A DNA stretch of 64,000 nt from Streptomyces sp. f51. Its GTDB lineage: Bacteria > Actinomycetota > Actinomycetes > Streptomycetales > Streptomycetaceae. The notes below the pieces were generated by a model. The model did no database searches, had not been told where the DNA came from, and saw nothing but the letters and a program-made list of their open reading frames with translations. Numbering within the stretch: position 1 is the stretch's first letter; each line of letters opens with the position of its first letter. The position numbers and the translations under genes were made by a program. Location: assembly GCF_037940415.1 (NCBI RefSeq), contig NZ_CP149798.1, positions 6,481,001-6,545,000 of the forward strand, read 5' to 3'. Shown here piece after piece: positions 35,040-43,574 of this stretch.

Positions 35040-37433
35040 TCACTTCCGGCCCCGCTCGGGGCCGGTCAGGCCCGCGCGGCGCAGAGCGTCGGCCATGGCG
35101 CTGTTCGACGGCGCCGGAGCCTGCCGGGAACCGCCCCCGCCGCCGGTGCCGCCCCCGGCACCGCCGCCGCGGCCCTGCCGCTGCTGGCCGCGCTGCTGCG
35201 GCGGACGCCCGCCCCGCTGGGGCCGGCCGCCGCCCTCGGCCGCCGGGTCCGCGGCCTCGTCGTCCAGCCGGAGCGTCAGCGAGATCCGCTTGCGCGGGAT
35301 GTCGATGTCCAGCACCTTCACCTTGACGATGTCGCCCGGCTTCACGACGTCCCGCGGGTCCTTCACGAAGGTCTTCGACAGTGCGGAGACGTGTGCCAGG
35401 CCGTCCTGGTGGACGCCGATGTCGATGAACGCCCCGAAGGCCGCGACGTTCGTGACGACCCCCTCCAGGACCATCCCGGAGGACAGGTCGGAGATCTTCT
35501 CCACGCCCTCCTTGAAGGTGGCCGTCTTGAAGGCGGGCCGCGGGTCGCGCCCCGGCTTCTCCAGCTCCCTGAGGATGTCCGTGACGGTGGGCAGACCGAA
35601 CGTCTCGTCGACGAAGTCGGCCGGCCTCAGCGAGCGCAGCACGCCCGTGTTGCCGATCAGTGAGGCGACCTCGCTGCCCGCCGTCTTCACCATCCGCCGC
35701 ACCACGGGGTACGCCTCCGGGTGCACGCTGGACGCGTCCAGCGGGTCGCTGCCGCCCCGGATCCGCAGGAAGCCCGCGCACTGCTCGTACGCCTTGGGGC
35801 CGAGCCTGGCCACCTTCTTGAGAGCCGTACGGGAGGTGAAGGGACCGTTGGCGTCGCGGTGCGCCACGATGTTCTCCGCGAGGCCGGAGGTGATGCCGGA
35901 GACCCGGGCCAGCAGCGGGGCGGAGGCGGTGTTCACGTCCACGCCCACGCCGTTCACGCAGTCCTCGACCACCGCGTCCAGCGAACGGGACAGCTTCACC
36001 TCGGACAGGTCGTGCTGGTACTGGCCGACGCCGATCGACTTCGGGTCGATCTTCACCAGCTCGGCCAGCGGGTCCTGGAGCCGGCGCGCGATGGAGACGG
36101 CGCCGCGCAGCGACACGTCCATGTCGGGCAGCTCCTGCGAGGCGAACGCGGACGCCGAGTACACCGACGCCCCCGCCTCGGACACCATCACCTTCGTGAG
36201 CTTCAGCTCCGGGTGCTTCGTGATCAGCTCGCCGGCGAGCTTGTCGGTCTCGCGGGAGGCCGTGCCGTTGCCGATCGCGATCAGATCGACCGCGTGCTGC
36301 TCGGCGAGCCGGGCGAGCTTGGCGATGGCCTCGTCCCACCGGTTGGCCGGGACGTGCGGGTGGATGACGTCCGTGGCGACGACCTTGCCGGTCGCGTCGA
36401 CCACGGCGACCTTCACGCCCGTGCGGAAGCCGGGGTCCAGGCCCAGCGTCGCGCGCGTGCCCGCCGGGGCGGCGAGGAGCAGGTCCCGCAGGTTCGCCGC
36501 GAAGACGTTCACCGCCTCGTCCTCGGCGGCGGTGCGCAGCCGCAGGCGCACGTCGATGCCGAGGTGCACCAGGATGCGGGTGCGCCAGGCCCAGCGGGCG
36601 GTGTCCGTGAGCCACTTGTCGCCGGGCCGGCCGCGGTCGGCGATGCCGAAGCGGTGCGCGACGATCCCCTCGTACGAGGACGGTCCCTCGGTGGGCTCCT
36701 CCGGCTCCAGGACGAGATCGAGGACGTCCTCCTTCTCGCCGCGCAGCATGGCGAGGATCCGGTGCGAGGGCAGTGCCTTGAAGGGCTCCGCGAAGTCGAA
36801 GTAGTCGGCGAACTTGGCGCCGGCCTCCTCCTTGCCGTCGCGCACCTTGGCGGCGAGTCTTCCGCGCACCCACATGCGCTCGCGCAGCTCGCCGATCAGG
36901 TCGGCGTCCTCCGAGAACCGCTCGGTGAGGATCGCCCGGGCGCCGTCCAGGGCGGCCTGCGGGTCGGCCACGCCCTTGTCGGCGTCGACGAAGGCCGCCG
37001 CGGCCGCGAACGGCTCCACGGACGGGTCGCCGAGCAGGCCCTCGGCCAGCGGCTCCAGGCCCGCCTCGCGCGCGATCTGCGCCTTGGTGCGCCGCTTGGG
37101 CTTGAACGGCAGATAGATGTCCTCAAGGCGCGCCTTGGTCTCGGCGCCCCTGATCTGCGCCTCCAGCTCGGCGCTGAGCTTGCCCTGCTCGCGCACCGAG
37201 TCGAGGATCGCGGCCCGCCGGTCCTCCAGCTCCCGCAGATAGCGCAGCCGCTCCTCGAGGGTGCGCAGCTGCGCGTCGTCGAGCATCTCGGTCGCTTCCT
37301 TGCGGTAGCGGGCGATGAAGGGCACCGTCGAGCCGCCGTCGAGCAGGTCGACGGCCGCCTTGACCTGCCGTTCCCGCACACCGAGTTCTTCGGCGATCCT
37401 GCCTTCGATGGACCCTACGAGGGGTGTCGTCAC
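35040..37433 (-). CDS. tex: Tex family S1 RNA-binding protein
   Basis: 797 aa, the usual Tex length. Tex is a conserved RNA-binding transcription accessory protein acting with RNA polymerase. In order: N-terminal HTH region ([33 protein letters not shown]), the YqgF/RNase-H-like fold ([23 protein letters not shown]), helix-hairpin-helix repeats ([43 protein letters not shown]), and a C-terminal S1 domain ([31 protein letters not shown]). A Gly/Arg/Gln-rich tail after about residue 735 may bind RNA loosely. The start is GTG 37433, with GAGAAGG about 12 nt upstream; the longer frame upstream lacks family sequence. Confidence 0.93.
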   Translation of the reverse strand: MTTPLVGSIEGRIAEELGVRERQVKAAVDLLDGGSTVPFIARYRKEATEMLDDAQLRTLEERLRYLRELEDRRAAILDSVREQGKLSAELEAQIRGAETKARLEDIYLPFKPKRRTKAQIAREAGLEPLAEGLLGDPSVEPFAAAAAFVDADKGVADPQAALDGARAILTERFSEDADLIGELRERMWVRGRLAAKVRDGKEEAGAKFADYFDFAEPFKALPSHRILAMLRGEKEDVLDLVLEPEEPTEGPSSYEGIVAHRFGIADRGRPGDKWLTDTARWAWRTRILVHLGIDVRLRLRTAAEDEAVNVFAANLRDLLLAAPAGTRATLGLDPGFRTGVKVAVVDATGKVVATDVIHPHVPANRWDEAIAKLARLAEQHAVDLIAIGNGTASRETDKLAGELITKHPELKLTKVMVSEAGASVYSASAFASQELPDMDVSLRGAVSIARRLQDPLAELVKIDPKSIGVGQYQHDLSEVKLSRSLDAVVEDCVNGVGVDVNTASAPLLARVSGITSGLAENIVAHRDANGPFTSRTALKKVARLGPKAYEQCAGFLRIRGGSDPLDASSVHPEAYPVVRRMVKTAGSEVASLIGNTGVLRSLRPADFVDETFGLPTVTDILRELEKPGRDPRPAFKTATFKEGVEKISDLSSGMVLEGVVTNVAAFGAFIDIGVHQDGLAHVSALSKTFVKDPRDVVKPGDIVKVKVLDIDIPRKRISLTLRLDDEAADPAAEGGGRPQRGGRPPQQRGQQRQGRGGGAGGGTGGGGGSRQAPAPSNSAMADALRRAGLTGPERGRK

Positions 37434-37589
37434 GATCCCGTACCGCCTTCTCCACTGAGGTTGCGCGGCAATTGTGGCAGGTGACACCGACAACGGGGGC
37501 TCAGGGCACCGCACGGGGGCACCGCGCGCCGCGCGCGGGCCCGATCGGCGCCCCGGCTCGCGGCACGCGGCCGGGTACCGCTGGGCCCC

Positions 37590-38456
37590 TCAGCCCTTGC
37601 CGATCATTCCGTCCGGGAACGCGCCCGCGGCGAACGCCGTCAGCAGCAGGCCCCTCGCCAGCTCGGTGAGCCGTTCGACCCCGGCCGCGCCCAGGTGCTC
37701 GTACGGCGCGCGGTCGAGGCGGTCCGTGCGGTCCTCGATGTCCCGGCGCAGTTCCGTGCCGGCCTGCGTCAGCTCGCCGTCCGCGTCCAGCAGCCCGCGC
37801 GCCCGCAGCCGCCCGGACGCCGCCTCCCAGTCCTGCCGGGACCAGCCACGGGTGCCGAGGACCCAGCGGGGCGCCATGCCCTTGCCGGTCGCGGTGTGGC
37901 TCACCAGGGCCTCCACCGGGTCGAGCTCGGCGTCGAGAAGCGCCGCGAGATGGCCGTCGCCCCGGTGCTCGCGCAGCAGGGTGGCCGCGTGCCAGAGCGC
38001 CAGGTGCGGCTCCTGGGGCACGGGAAGGTCCGCGTGCGCGGCGTACAGAGGCCGGGCGGTCCTGCCGCAGGCCTCGGTCGCGCGCAGGGCGAGCTCCGCG
38101 GCCTCGGCCACCTCCGCGGAGGCGATGACGTCCTTGCCGAGCAGCCGCGTGAGCGTCGCGTCCACGGCGCGCAGCCGGGCGCCGAGCACCGTCTCCGGAG
38201 ACGCGGTCCGCCACACGGCGGGCACGTGCCCGGCGACCAGTTCGTGCCGGAAGTTGAAGAACGTCGCCGTCACCGTGCCCGCGCCGACCGCGCCCATCGC
38301 GGCGGACCGCACCGCGAAGTACCCGGCGCGCTCGTCGTCGATGCCGACCGCGGCCAGCTCACGGCCCAGATCGGGCGAGAAGTAGTGCGTCGAGTGCAGC
38401 GGATTGAGGACGTTGTGGCAGCGTCGGCCGGCGCGCTCCGGCAGGGGAGGGGTCAT
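37590..38456 (-). CDS. SCO6745-type helix-turn-helix family protein
   Basis: 288-aa protein of an actinobacterial family known from S. coelicolor (SCO6745 type), with no proven function. The N-terminus NPLHSTHYFSPDLGRELAAVGIDDERAGYFAVRSA is the family hallmark. The C-terminal half contains a probable winged-helix segment (GTRGWSRQDWEAASGRLRARGLLDADGELTQAG), which suggests DNA or ligand binding. It contains no Cys/His metal cluster. ATG 38456 lies 7 nt after TAATGT (minus strand, 38464-38469), so expression is probably leaderless. Divergent from the DJ-1/AraC regulator. Confidence 0.75.
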   Translation of the reverse strand: MTPPLPERAGRRCHNVLNPLHSTHYFSPDLGRELAAVGIDDERAGYFAVRSAAMGAVGAGTVTATFFNFRHELVAGHVPAVWRTASPETVLGARLRAVDATLTRLLGKDVIASAEVAEAAELALRATEACGRTARPLYAAHADLPVPQEPHLALWHAATLLREHRGDGHLAALLDAELDPVEALVSHTATGKGMAPRWVLGTRGWSRQDWEAASGRLRARGLLDADGELTQAGTELRRDIEDRTDRLDRAPYEHLGAAGVERLTELARGLLLTAFAAGAFPDGMIGKG

Positions 38457-38568
38457 ACCCCGCACATTACCGACTGGTTGGTATGCCGTGAACCTCCGGA
38501 TCCCCGATGGCAGGAAAGGTGGGGTTCTCGTCATTGCCGCCATGAGCGCACCGGCCGAGAATCGGGAC

Positions 38569-39522
38569 ATGCGAACGGTGCTGATCGTCCTCTTCGACGG
38601 CGTGCAGAGCCTCGACGTCACCGGCCCCCTTGAGGTGTTCGCGGGCGCCGGAACGTATCGAAGCGGTTCGTACGAGATCCGCACGGCCTCCCTGGACGGC
38701 GGCCCGGTCCGCTCCTCCAGCGGCCTCGTCATGGTCCCGGACCGCCCGCTCGCCGGCACGCCGCCCCCGCACACCCTGCTGGTCCCCGGCGGCAGCGGCA
38801 CCCGGCGCCCGGATCCCCGCCTGACCGACTGGCTGCGCGCCCACGGCCCGCGCGCCGAGCGCCTGGTCTCGGTGTGCACCGGCGCCGCCCTGCTCGCGGC
38901 GGCGGGCCTGCTCGACGGCCGTCGCGCGACCACCCACTGGGCCTACTGCGACCGGCTCGCCCGCGACCATCCGGCGGTCACGGTCGAGCCCGATCCCATC
39001 TTCGTCCGCGACGGGAACGTGTCCACCTCGGCGGGTGTCACCTCCGGCATCGACCTGGCCCTCGCCCTCGTGGAGGAGGACCTGGGCCGTGAGGCCGCAC
39101 TGACCGTCGCCCGGCATCTCGTCGTCTTCCTGCGGCGACCTGGCAACCAGGCCCAGTTCAGCGCCCAGCTCGCCGCCCAGACCGCGGCACGCGAACCGCT
39201 GAGGGAGGTCCAGCAGTGGATCTCCGAGCATCCGGGCGAGGATCTGAGCGTCGAGTCGCTCGCGGTCCGCGCCCGTCTCTCGCCGCGCCATTTCGCCCGT
39301 GCCTTCCGGACGGAGACGGGCACGACGCCCGGCCGGTACGTGGAGCAGGTGCGGCTCGAACACGCGCGCCGTCTCCTGGAGGACACCGCCGACGGGGTCG
39401 AGGAGGTCTCACGGGCCTGCGGTTACGGCACGCCCGAGGCCATGCGCCGCGCGTTCGTGAAGCTCCTCGGCTCGGCACCGGCCGAATACCGGCGCCGCTT
39501 CAGACCGGCCCCCACCGGCTGA
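38569..39522 (+). CDS. GlxA-family AraC transcriptional regulator (DJ-1/PfpI + HTH)
   Basis: 317-aa regulator. Residues 1 to about 190 form a DJ-1/PfpI amidotransferase-like domain: VLIVLFDGVQSLDVTGPLEVF, LLVPGGSGTRRPD, and the nucleophile elbow VSVCTGAALLAAAGLLDGRRATTHW. The C-terminal 100 residues are an AraC HTH pair (ESLAVRARLSPRHFARAFRTETG and EEVSRACGYGTPEAMRRAF). ATG 38569 was taken as start; ATG 38542 in frame is also possible. The DJ-1 half is clearly related to the next gene, which lacks the HTH. The stop codon already lies in the tandem repeat that follows. Confidence 0.88.
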   Translation: MRTVLIVLFDGVQSLDVTGPLEVFAGAGTYRSGSYEIRTASLDGGPVRSSSGLVMVPDRPLAGTPPPHTLLVPGGSGTRRPDPRLTDWLRAHGPRAERLVSVCTGAALLAAAGLLDGRRATTHWAYCDRLARDHPAVTVEPDPIFVRDGNVSTSAGVTSGIDLALALVEEDLGREAALTVARHLVVFLRRPGNQAQFSAQLAAQTAAREPLREVQQWISEHPGEDLSVESLAVRARLSPRHFARAFRTETGTTPGRYVEQVRLEHARRLLEDTADGVEEVSRACGYGTPEAMRRAFVKLLGSAPAEYRRRFRPAPTG

Positions 39523-39720
39523 CGGCTCCATCGGCTGACGGCCCCACCGGCCGACAGCCCCCATACCGGCTGACGGCCCCTATCGGCTGACGGCCCCACC
39601 GGCCGACGGCCCCCATACCAGCTGACGGCCCCTACCGGCCGACGGCCCCCGACGGCACCGGCCGACGGTCCCACCGCGCCCGACCGCCCCGGCCGGCGGC
39701 CCCCGTCGCCTGACGGCCCG
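39513..39720. repeat. Degenerate CGGC(T/C)GACGGCCCC tandem repeat
   Basis: About ten units of 16-19 bp, arranged partly as a roughly 52-bp higher-order repeat (CGGCTGACGGCCCC..., CGGCTGACGGCCCCAC, CGGCCGACGGCCCCCATAC, present twice). The array starts inside the last codons of the AraC-type gene, and every CGGCTGAC unit carries the same TGA that stops it. No gene or promoter is visible within it. Confidence 0.75.
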
Positions 39721-39802
39721 GCCGCTCCGCCCGGGGCGACCAGCCCGCCGCCCGGCGTCCACCCGGACGCCCGCGGTCCACCCCTTCGACGTAAGGACCC
39801 CG

Positions 39803-40438
39803 ATGCAGATCGCCATCGTCCTCTACGACCGCTTCACCGCCCTGGACGCCGTCGGCCCCTACGAGACCCTCGGCAGGCTCCCGGACGCGGACACCGTCTT
39901 CGTCGCCGAGCGCACGGGGCCGGTCCGTTCCGACACCGGCCGGCTCGCCCTGACAGCGGACAAGAGCCTCGCGCAGGTGCCGCACCCGGACATCGTGGTC
40001 GTCCCGGGAGGGCCGGGCCAGAGCGACCAGATGGACAACCCGGTGCTCCTCGACTGGCTGCGGGCCGCCGATTCCACCAGTCTCTGGACGACCTCGGTGT
40101 GCACCGGCTCGCTGCTGCTCGCGGCCGCGGGGCTCCTGGACGGCCGCCGGGCCACCTCCCACTGGCTGGCCCTCGACGAACTCAAGCGCTTCGGCGCCGA
40201 GCCCACGGGGGAGCGGGTCGTGTTCGACGGCCCGTACGTCACCTCGGCCGGTGTCTCCTCGGGCATCGACATGGGGCTCGCCCTGCTCGGGAGGATCGCC
40301 GGGGACGAACACGCCCAGGCGGTCCAGCTGCTCACGGAGTACGACCCGCAGCCGCCCTACGACGCCGGGTCCCCGGAGAAGGCCCCCGCGCACCTCGTCG
40401 AGAAGTTCCGGAGCGGGAGCCGTTTCCCGCTGACGTAG
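39803..40438 (+). CDS. DJ-1/PfpI family protein
   Basis: 211-aa stand-alone DJ-1/PfpI domain. QIAIVLYDRFTALDAVGPYETLG opens the fold; VVVPGGPGQSDQM and the Cys elbow TSVCTGSLLLAAAGLLDGRRATSHW follow, then YVTSAGVSSGIDMGLAL. The elbow region is nearly identical to that of the preceding regulator, so the genes are tandem paralogues and this one has lost (or never had) the AraC part. Such proteins include isonitrile hydratase-like and glyoxalase-like enzymes; the reaction is unknown. ATG 39803 has AAGGA 7-8 nt upstream. Confidence 0.85.
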   Translation: MQIAIVLYDRFTALDAVGPYETLGRLPDADTVFVAERTGPVRSDTGRLALTADKSLAQVPHPDIVVVPGGPGQSDQMDNPVLLDWLRAADSTSLWTTSVCTGSLLLAAAGLLDGRRATSHWLALDELKRFGAEPTGERVVFDGPYVTSAGVSSGIDMGLALLGRIAGDEHAQAVQLLTEYDPQPPYDAGSPEKAPAHLVEKFRSGSRFPLT

Positions 40439-40508
40439 AGGCGAGGACGTCTCGTACCGCGGACCCCGCCGGGCGCCGCTTCGACCTGCCGTGCGACCCC
40501 GGCAGCCC

Positions 40509-41252
40509 TCACGGAGCCCAGGTGAAGCGCGGCTGCCTGCGTTCGAGGAAGGCGGCGACCCCCTCCGCGGTGTCGTCGCCGGCGCGTGCCTGCCGGGTCC
40601 AGTGGGCGTCACGGTCGGTGCGCCCGTTCACGAACTCCTTGGCCGCCGACTGCGTCAGCAGGGAACGCGCGGCCAGGACACGGGTGAACTCCGCGACCCG
40701 CTTGTCGAGTTCGCCCTCGGGCAGCACCTCGTCCACGAGCCCGGTGCGCAGCGCGCGCTCGGTGTCGATCAACTCGCCCGAGAAGAGCAGGTACTTGGCG
40801 GCGGACGGTCCCACCAGGGCCGCCAGCCTCCGGGTGGAGGAGGCGGGATAGACGATGCCGAGGTTCGCCGGGGTCACCCCGAACAGCGAACCCTCCTGGG
40901 CGAATCGGAGATCGCAGGCGGCGGCGAGCTGGGATCCGCCGCCCACGCAGTACCCCCGGATCGCGGCCAGCGTCGGCTTGGGGAACGCGGCGAGGGACTC
41001 CTCGGCGAGCACGGCGAGTCCCTGGGCCTCGTCAGGGGACTTCCGCAGGGCCGAGATGTCGGCACCGGCGCAGAACGTGTCGCCCTCACCGGTGAGCACG
41101 AGCGCGCGCACGTCGGCGCGCGCGGCCAGCGCGTCCAGCAGCGGCGGAAGCGCTCGCCACATCGGTGTCGTCATGGCGTTCCGCTTGGCGGGGTGATGGA
41201 TGACGACGGTGGCGACCCCGTCGCCGACGTGGTGCAACAGCTGCGGCTCCAT
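40509..41252 (-). CDS. Enoyl-CoA hydratase/isomerase family protein
   Basis: 247-aa crotonase. Oxyanion-hole segments are LTGEGDTFCAGADISALRK and IRGYCVGGGSQLAAACDLRFA. The two catalytic Glu residues of canonical hydratases would lie near LGIVYPASSTRRLAALVG; I see no Glu at the first site, so another crotonase reaction (isomerase, decarboxylase or lyase) is possible. Methionine start at 41252 follows TAGCAT (minus strand, 41260-41265) by 7 nt with no ribosome site, a leaderless pattern. It stands alone and is distant from the beta-oxidation operon. Confidence 0.85.
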   Translation of the reverse strand: MEPQLLHHVGDGVATVVIHHPAKRNAMTTPMWRALPPLLDALAARADVRALVLTGEGDTFCAGADISALRKSPDEAQGLAVLAEESLAAFPKPTLAAIRGYCVGGGSQLAAACDLRFAQEGSLFGVTPANLGIVYPASSTRRLAALVGPSAAKYLLFSGELIDTERALRTGLVDEVLPEGELDKRVAEFTRVLAARSLLTQSAAKEFVNGRTDRDAHWTRQARAGDDTAEGVAAFLERRQPRFTWAP

Positions 41253-41552
41253 ACGCCGGATGCTATCCGCCCCGGCCGGCCGGACTTCGATCATGGTCCC
41301 GGGCCGCCGCGCGGACGAGGGAGCCGCGGGGAACGCGCGGGGCCGGCAGGAAGGGGCAAACCCGTACAACCCGAATAGTTTCGGAAACTGGCATGAAAGC
41401 GATAACAGCTGTCGTAGAAACGACTTTCTCTCGCATTCACGATCAGGAATCGGCGATAATTGCTGACTTCTGTTCAGTCAACCGGTACGGACCGGCGCAT
41501 TACCAACACTCGACGTGTGGTGACAATCGAGCGCAAGGGTGGCGACCGGACG
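41253..41552. other. Divergent promoter region (300 nt)
   Basis: Holds the TAGCAT -10 of the hydratase gene at its left end. 41370-41470 is comparatively AT-rich and contains the 11-bp palindrome GTTTCGGAAAC (41378-41388). Further right, in-frame GTG codons precede the anti-sigma-type gene. No separate gene was seen. Confidence 0.5.
41378..41388. promoter_or_regulatory. Short palindrome GTTTCGGAAAC
   Basis: Eleven-bp perfect palindrome in the AT-rich part of the gap, about 165 nt before the plus-strand ATPase gene. Could be an operator; no matching regulator is known to me. Confidence 0.3.
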
Positions 41553-42053
41553 ATGGAGAACCTCGGGCGGGGGTCCGACCCGAGCCCCGAAGGCGCAGTG
41601 GTGACTCCCGACGTCAGATCGCCGGGACCGCTTCCGTACGAGGGAGTGTGGCGGTTCACCGCCGCCGCCGTCGACGCCTCGGTGCCGCAGGCGCGGCACG
41701 CCGTCCGTGATCTGCTGGTCCGCCAGGGGGTGCCGGTCTCGGACGATGTCGTTCAGGGACTGCTGTTGATCGTCTCCGAACTGGTCACGAACGCGGTCAA
41801 GCATGCGGCACTTCTGTCGCCGATGCTCGCGGTGGAGGTCGCGGTCGGCGCGGACTGGGTGCGAGTGTCCGTCGAGGACGACCACCCGTACCGTCCGACC
41901 GCGCTGGAGGCCGACCACGGGCAGACCGGCGGCCGGGGCCTCCTGCTGGTGCGCGAGGTGACCAGGGAGTTCGGCGGAGGATGCGACGTCGAGTACACCG
42001 CGGGCGGCGGCAAGGTGATCTGGGCCGCCCTGCCGCTCGCTCCGAGCGCCTGA
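41553..42053 (+). CDS. RsbW-like ATP-binding (anti-sigma) protein
   Basis: 166-aa protein with a single GHKL/HATPase domain. The N box is LLLIVSELVTNAVKHA; the G box region is DHGQTGGRGLLLVREVTREFG. Streptomycetes have dozens of such RsbW/SpoIIAB relatives, acting as anti-sigma kinases or in signalling with STAS partners; none of these partners is adjacent. The first 45 residues are a disordered-looking N-terminus. ATG 41553 follows AAGGGTGG by about 10 nt; upstream GTG codons in frame are alternatives. Confidence 0.83.
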   Translation: MENLGRGSDPSPEGAVVTPDVRSPGPLPYEGVWRFTAAAVDASVPQARHAVRDLLVRQGVPVSDDVVQGLLLIVSELVTNAVKHAALLSPMLAVEVAVGADWVRVSVEDDHPYRPTALEADHGQTGGRGLLLVREVTREFGGGCDVEYTAGGGKVIWAALPLAPSA

Positions 42054-42068
42054 ACGCCCGCGGGCCGG

Positions 42069-42662
42069 CTACCAGCCCGCGGACGGACCCGTCAGCTCCC
42101 GCATCGCCGGCCGGGCCGCGTCCAGCACGGTCATGAACCAGGCCGAGAACGGGTCCTTCGCGTGCCGCTCCGCCAGTTCGGCGGCGGTCACGAACGCCGT
42201 CGAGCCGACCTCCTCCGGGTCGGGCCGCAGTGCCGACTGCACCATTCCGACGAACAGATGGTTGTACTCCTGCTCCACCAGGCCCGAGTCCGGGTCCGGG
42301 TGGTTGTAACGCACCGTGCCCGCCTCGGCGAGCAGCGTCGGCGACACCCCGAGCTCCTCGTACGTGCGCCGGGCCGCCGCCGCGAAGGGGGCCTCGCCCG
42401 GATAGGGATGTCCGCAGCAGGTGTTCGACCACACACCGGGGGAGTGGTACTTGCCGAGCGCGCGCTGCTGGAGCAGGAGCCGGCCCTGCTCGTCGAAGAG
42501 GAACACCGAGAACGCTCTGTGCAGCTGTCCCGGCGCCTGATGGGCCGCGAGCTTCTCCGCCGTGCCGATCGTGTTGCCGTCCTCGTCGACCAGCTCCAGC
42601 AAGATCGCTTCAGCGGTGCCGTTCGACGAACTGTGCGTCGCGGTGGCAGGTGTGATCGGCAT
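42069..42662 (-). CDS. idi: Isopentenyl-diphosphate delta-isomerase, type I
   Basis: 197-aa Nudix-fold isomerase interconverting IPP and DMAPP. Catalytic Cys lies in WSNTCCGHPYPGE, the Nudix-like segment AAARRTYEELGV follows, and the catalytic Glu is in EQEYNHLFVG, as in the E. coli enzyme. AFSVFLFDEQGRLLLQQRA is also a family mark. ATG 42662 is selected because GAAGGA lies 6 nt upstream; two in-frame ATGs (42668, 42677) overlap that site. It supplies balanced C5 units to the hopanoid pathway encoded 11 kb away, although it is not in that operon. Confidence 0.93.
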   Translation of the reverse strand: MPITPATATHSSSNGTAEAILLELVDEDGNTIGTAEKLAAHQAPGQLHRAFSVFLFDEQGRLLLQQRALGKYHSPGVWSNTCCGHPYPGEAPFAAAARRTYEELGVSPTLLAEAGTVRYNHPDPDSGLVEQEYNHLFVGMVQSALRPDPEEVGSTAFVTAAELAERHAKDPFSAWFMTVLDAARPAMRELTGPSAGW

Positions 42663-42787
42663 ACCCATCCTTCGCATCGGTTTTCCAGCCCCAAGTCTGC
42701 CGTACGAATCCGGCACTCCCGGCACTTCGCGACTCTCCGCATGTCCCGCCCCGGGGTCGCGGGGCGGGACACGCGGCCGGCAGGGGA

Positions 42788-43318
42788 TCAGACGCCGAAC
42801 GCGGCCGGATACCTGATCGTGCCCGGCGCCACCGGCGAGGAACCGTCGAGGACGAGGGCCATCAGATGTTCGGGCGGCACGTCGAAACCGGGACGGATCC
42901 CGTGGTCCACGGCGGGTACGAAGCCGAAGCGCGGGTAGTACCCGGGATGCCCGAGCACGAGGACGAGCCCCTCGCCCCGCGCGCGTGCGGCCTCCAGCAC
43001 CGCGCGGACGACCGCCGATCCGGCGCCCCGGCGATGCAGGTCGGGACGGACGGCGACCGGCGCCAGCGCGGCCGCCGGCACGTCGTCGACGTGACAGCGG
43101 GTGATCAGGGCGTACGCCGCGATCGTGCCGTCGGGTGCCTCGGCCACGTACGACAGGCCGGGAAGCCACGCCCCCGGATCGAGACGCAGCGCGTCCACCA
43201 GATCGGCCTCCTCCGCCCGGTCGAAGGCGGCGGCGGTCACGGCGTGCACCTCGGCCGCGTCGGCCGGGGTCTCCTGACGGGTGCGCCAGGCGGTGCTGTG
43301 TGCTGAGTGGTCGGTCAT
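42788..43318 (-). CDS. GNAT family N-acetyltransferase
   Basis: 176-aa GNAT of the YhbS-like type. ALAPVAVRPDLHRRGAGSAVVRAVLEAARARG contains the acetyl-CoA loop; LVLVLGHPGYYPRFGFVPA is the typical G-x-P-x-Y-Y-x-x-F-G-F motif of this subfamily. Substrate unknown. ATG 43318 has AAGGG 6 nt upstream. A 22-codon ORF with a perfect Shine-Dalgarno sequence precedes it on the same strand. Confidence 0.87.
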   Translation of the reverse strand: MTDHSAHSTAWRTRQETPADAAEVHAVTAAAFDRAEEADLVDALRLDPGAWLPGLSYVAEAPDGTIAAYALITRCHVDDVPAAALAPVAVRPDLHRRGAGSAVVRAVLEAARARGEGLVLVLGHPGYYPRFGFVPAVDHGIRPGFDVPPEHLMALVLDGSSPVAPGTIRYPAAFGV

Positions 43319-43367
43319 GGGAAACCCTTGGACGAGGGGCCCGGCCGACGCGACGGATGAACGGCGG

Positions 43368-43436
43368 TCAGCCCCGGGCCCGGAGGACGGGGACGCTGAG
43401 GTCGCTGCGCGGGGCAGCGCCGGCGAAGGCCGTCAT
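43368..43436 (-). CDS. Short upstream ORF (22 codons), putative leader peptide
   Basis: ATG 43436 is preceded by AGGAGG at ideal 7-nt spacing, the best ribosome site in this neighbourhood. It encodes a 22-residue peptide beginning MTAFAGAAPR and ending RARG, with a stop 49 nt before the GNAT start. It carries no run of a single amino acid, so classical attenuation is not obvious. It may be a small protein or regulatory uORF. Confidence 0.45.
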   Translation of the reverse strand: MTAFAGAAPRSDLSVPVLRARG

Positions 43437-43574
43437 CAACCCACCTCCTGGGATCCCCGCCAAGCTAGCAGCGCCCGCCCGGCGCCGCCTCCGGATTTCC
43501 CGATGCCGCTCCCGCCCGGCGCGCGTGCGCGGCGGGCCCGGGGAGGGGCGAGTGCGCGGGGAGCCCGGGGAGCG

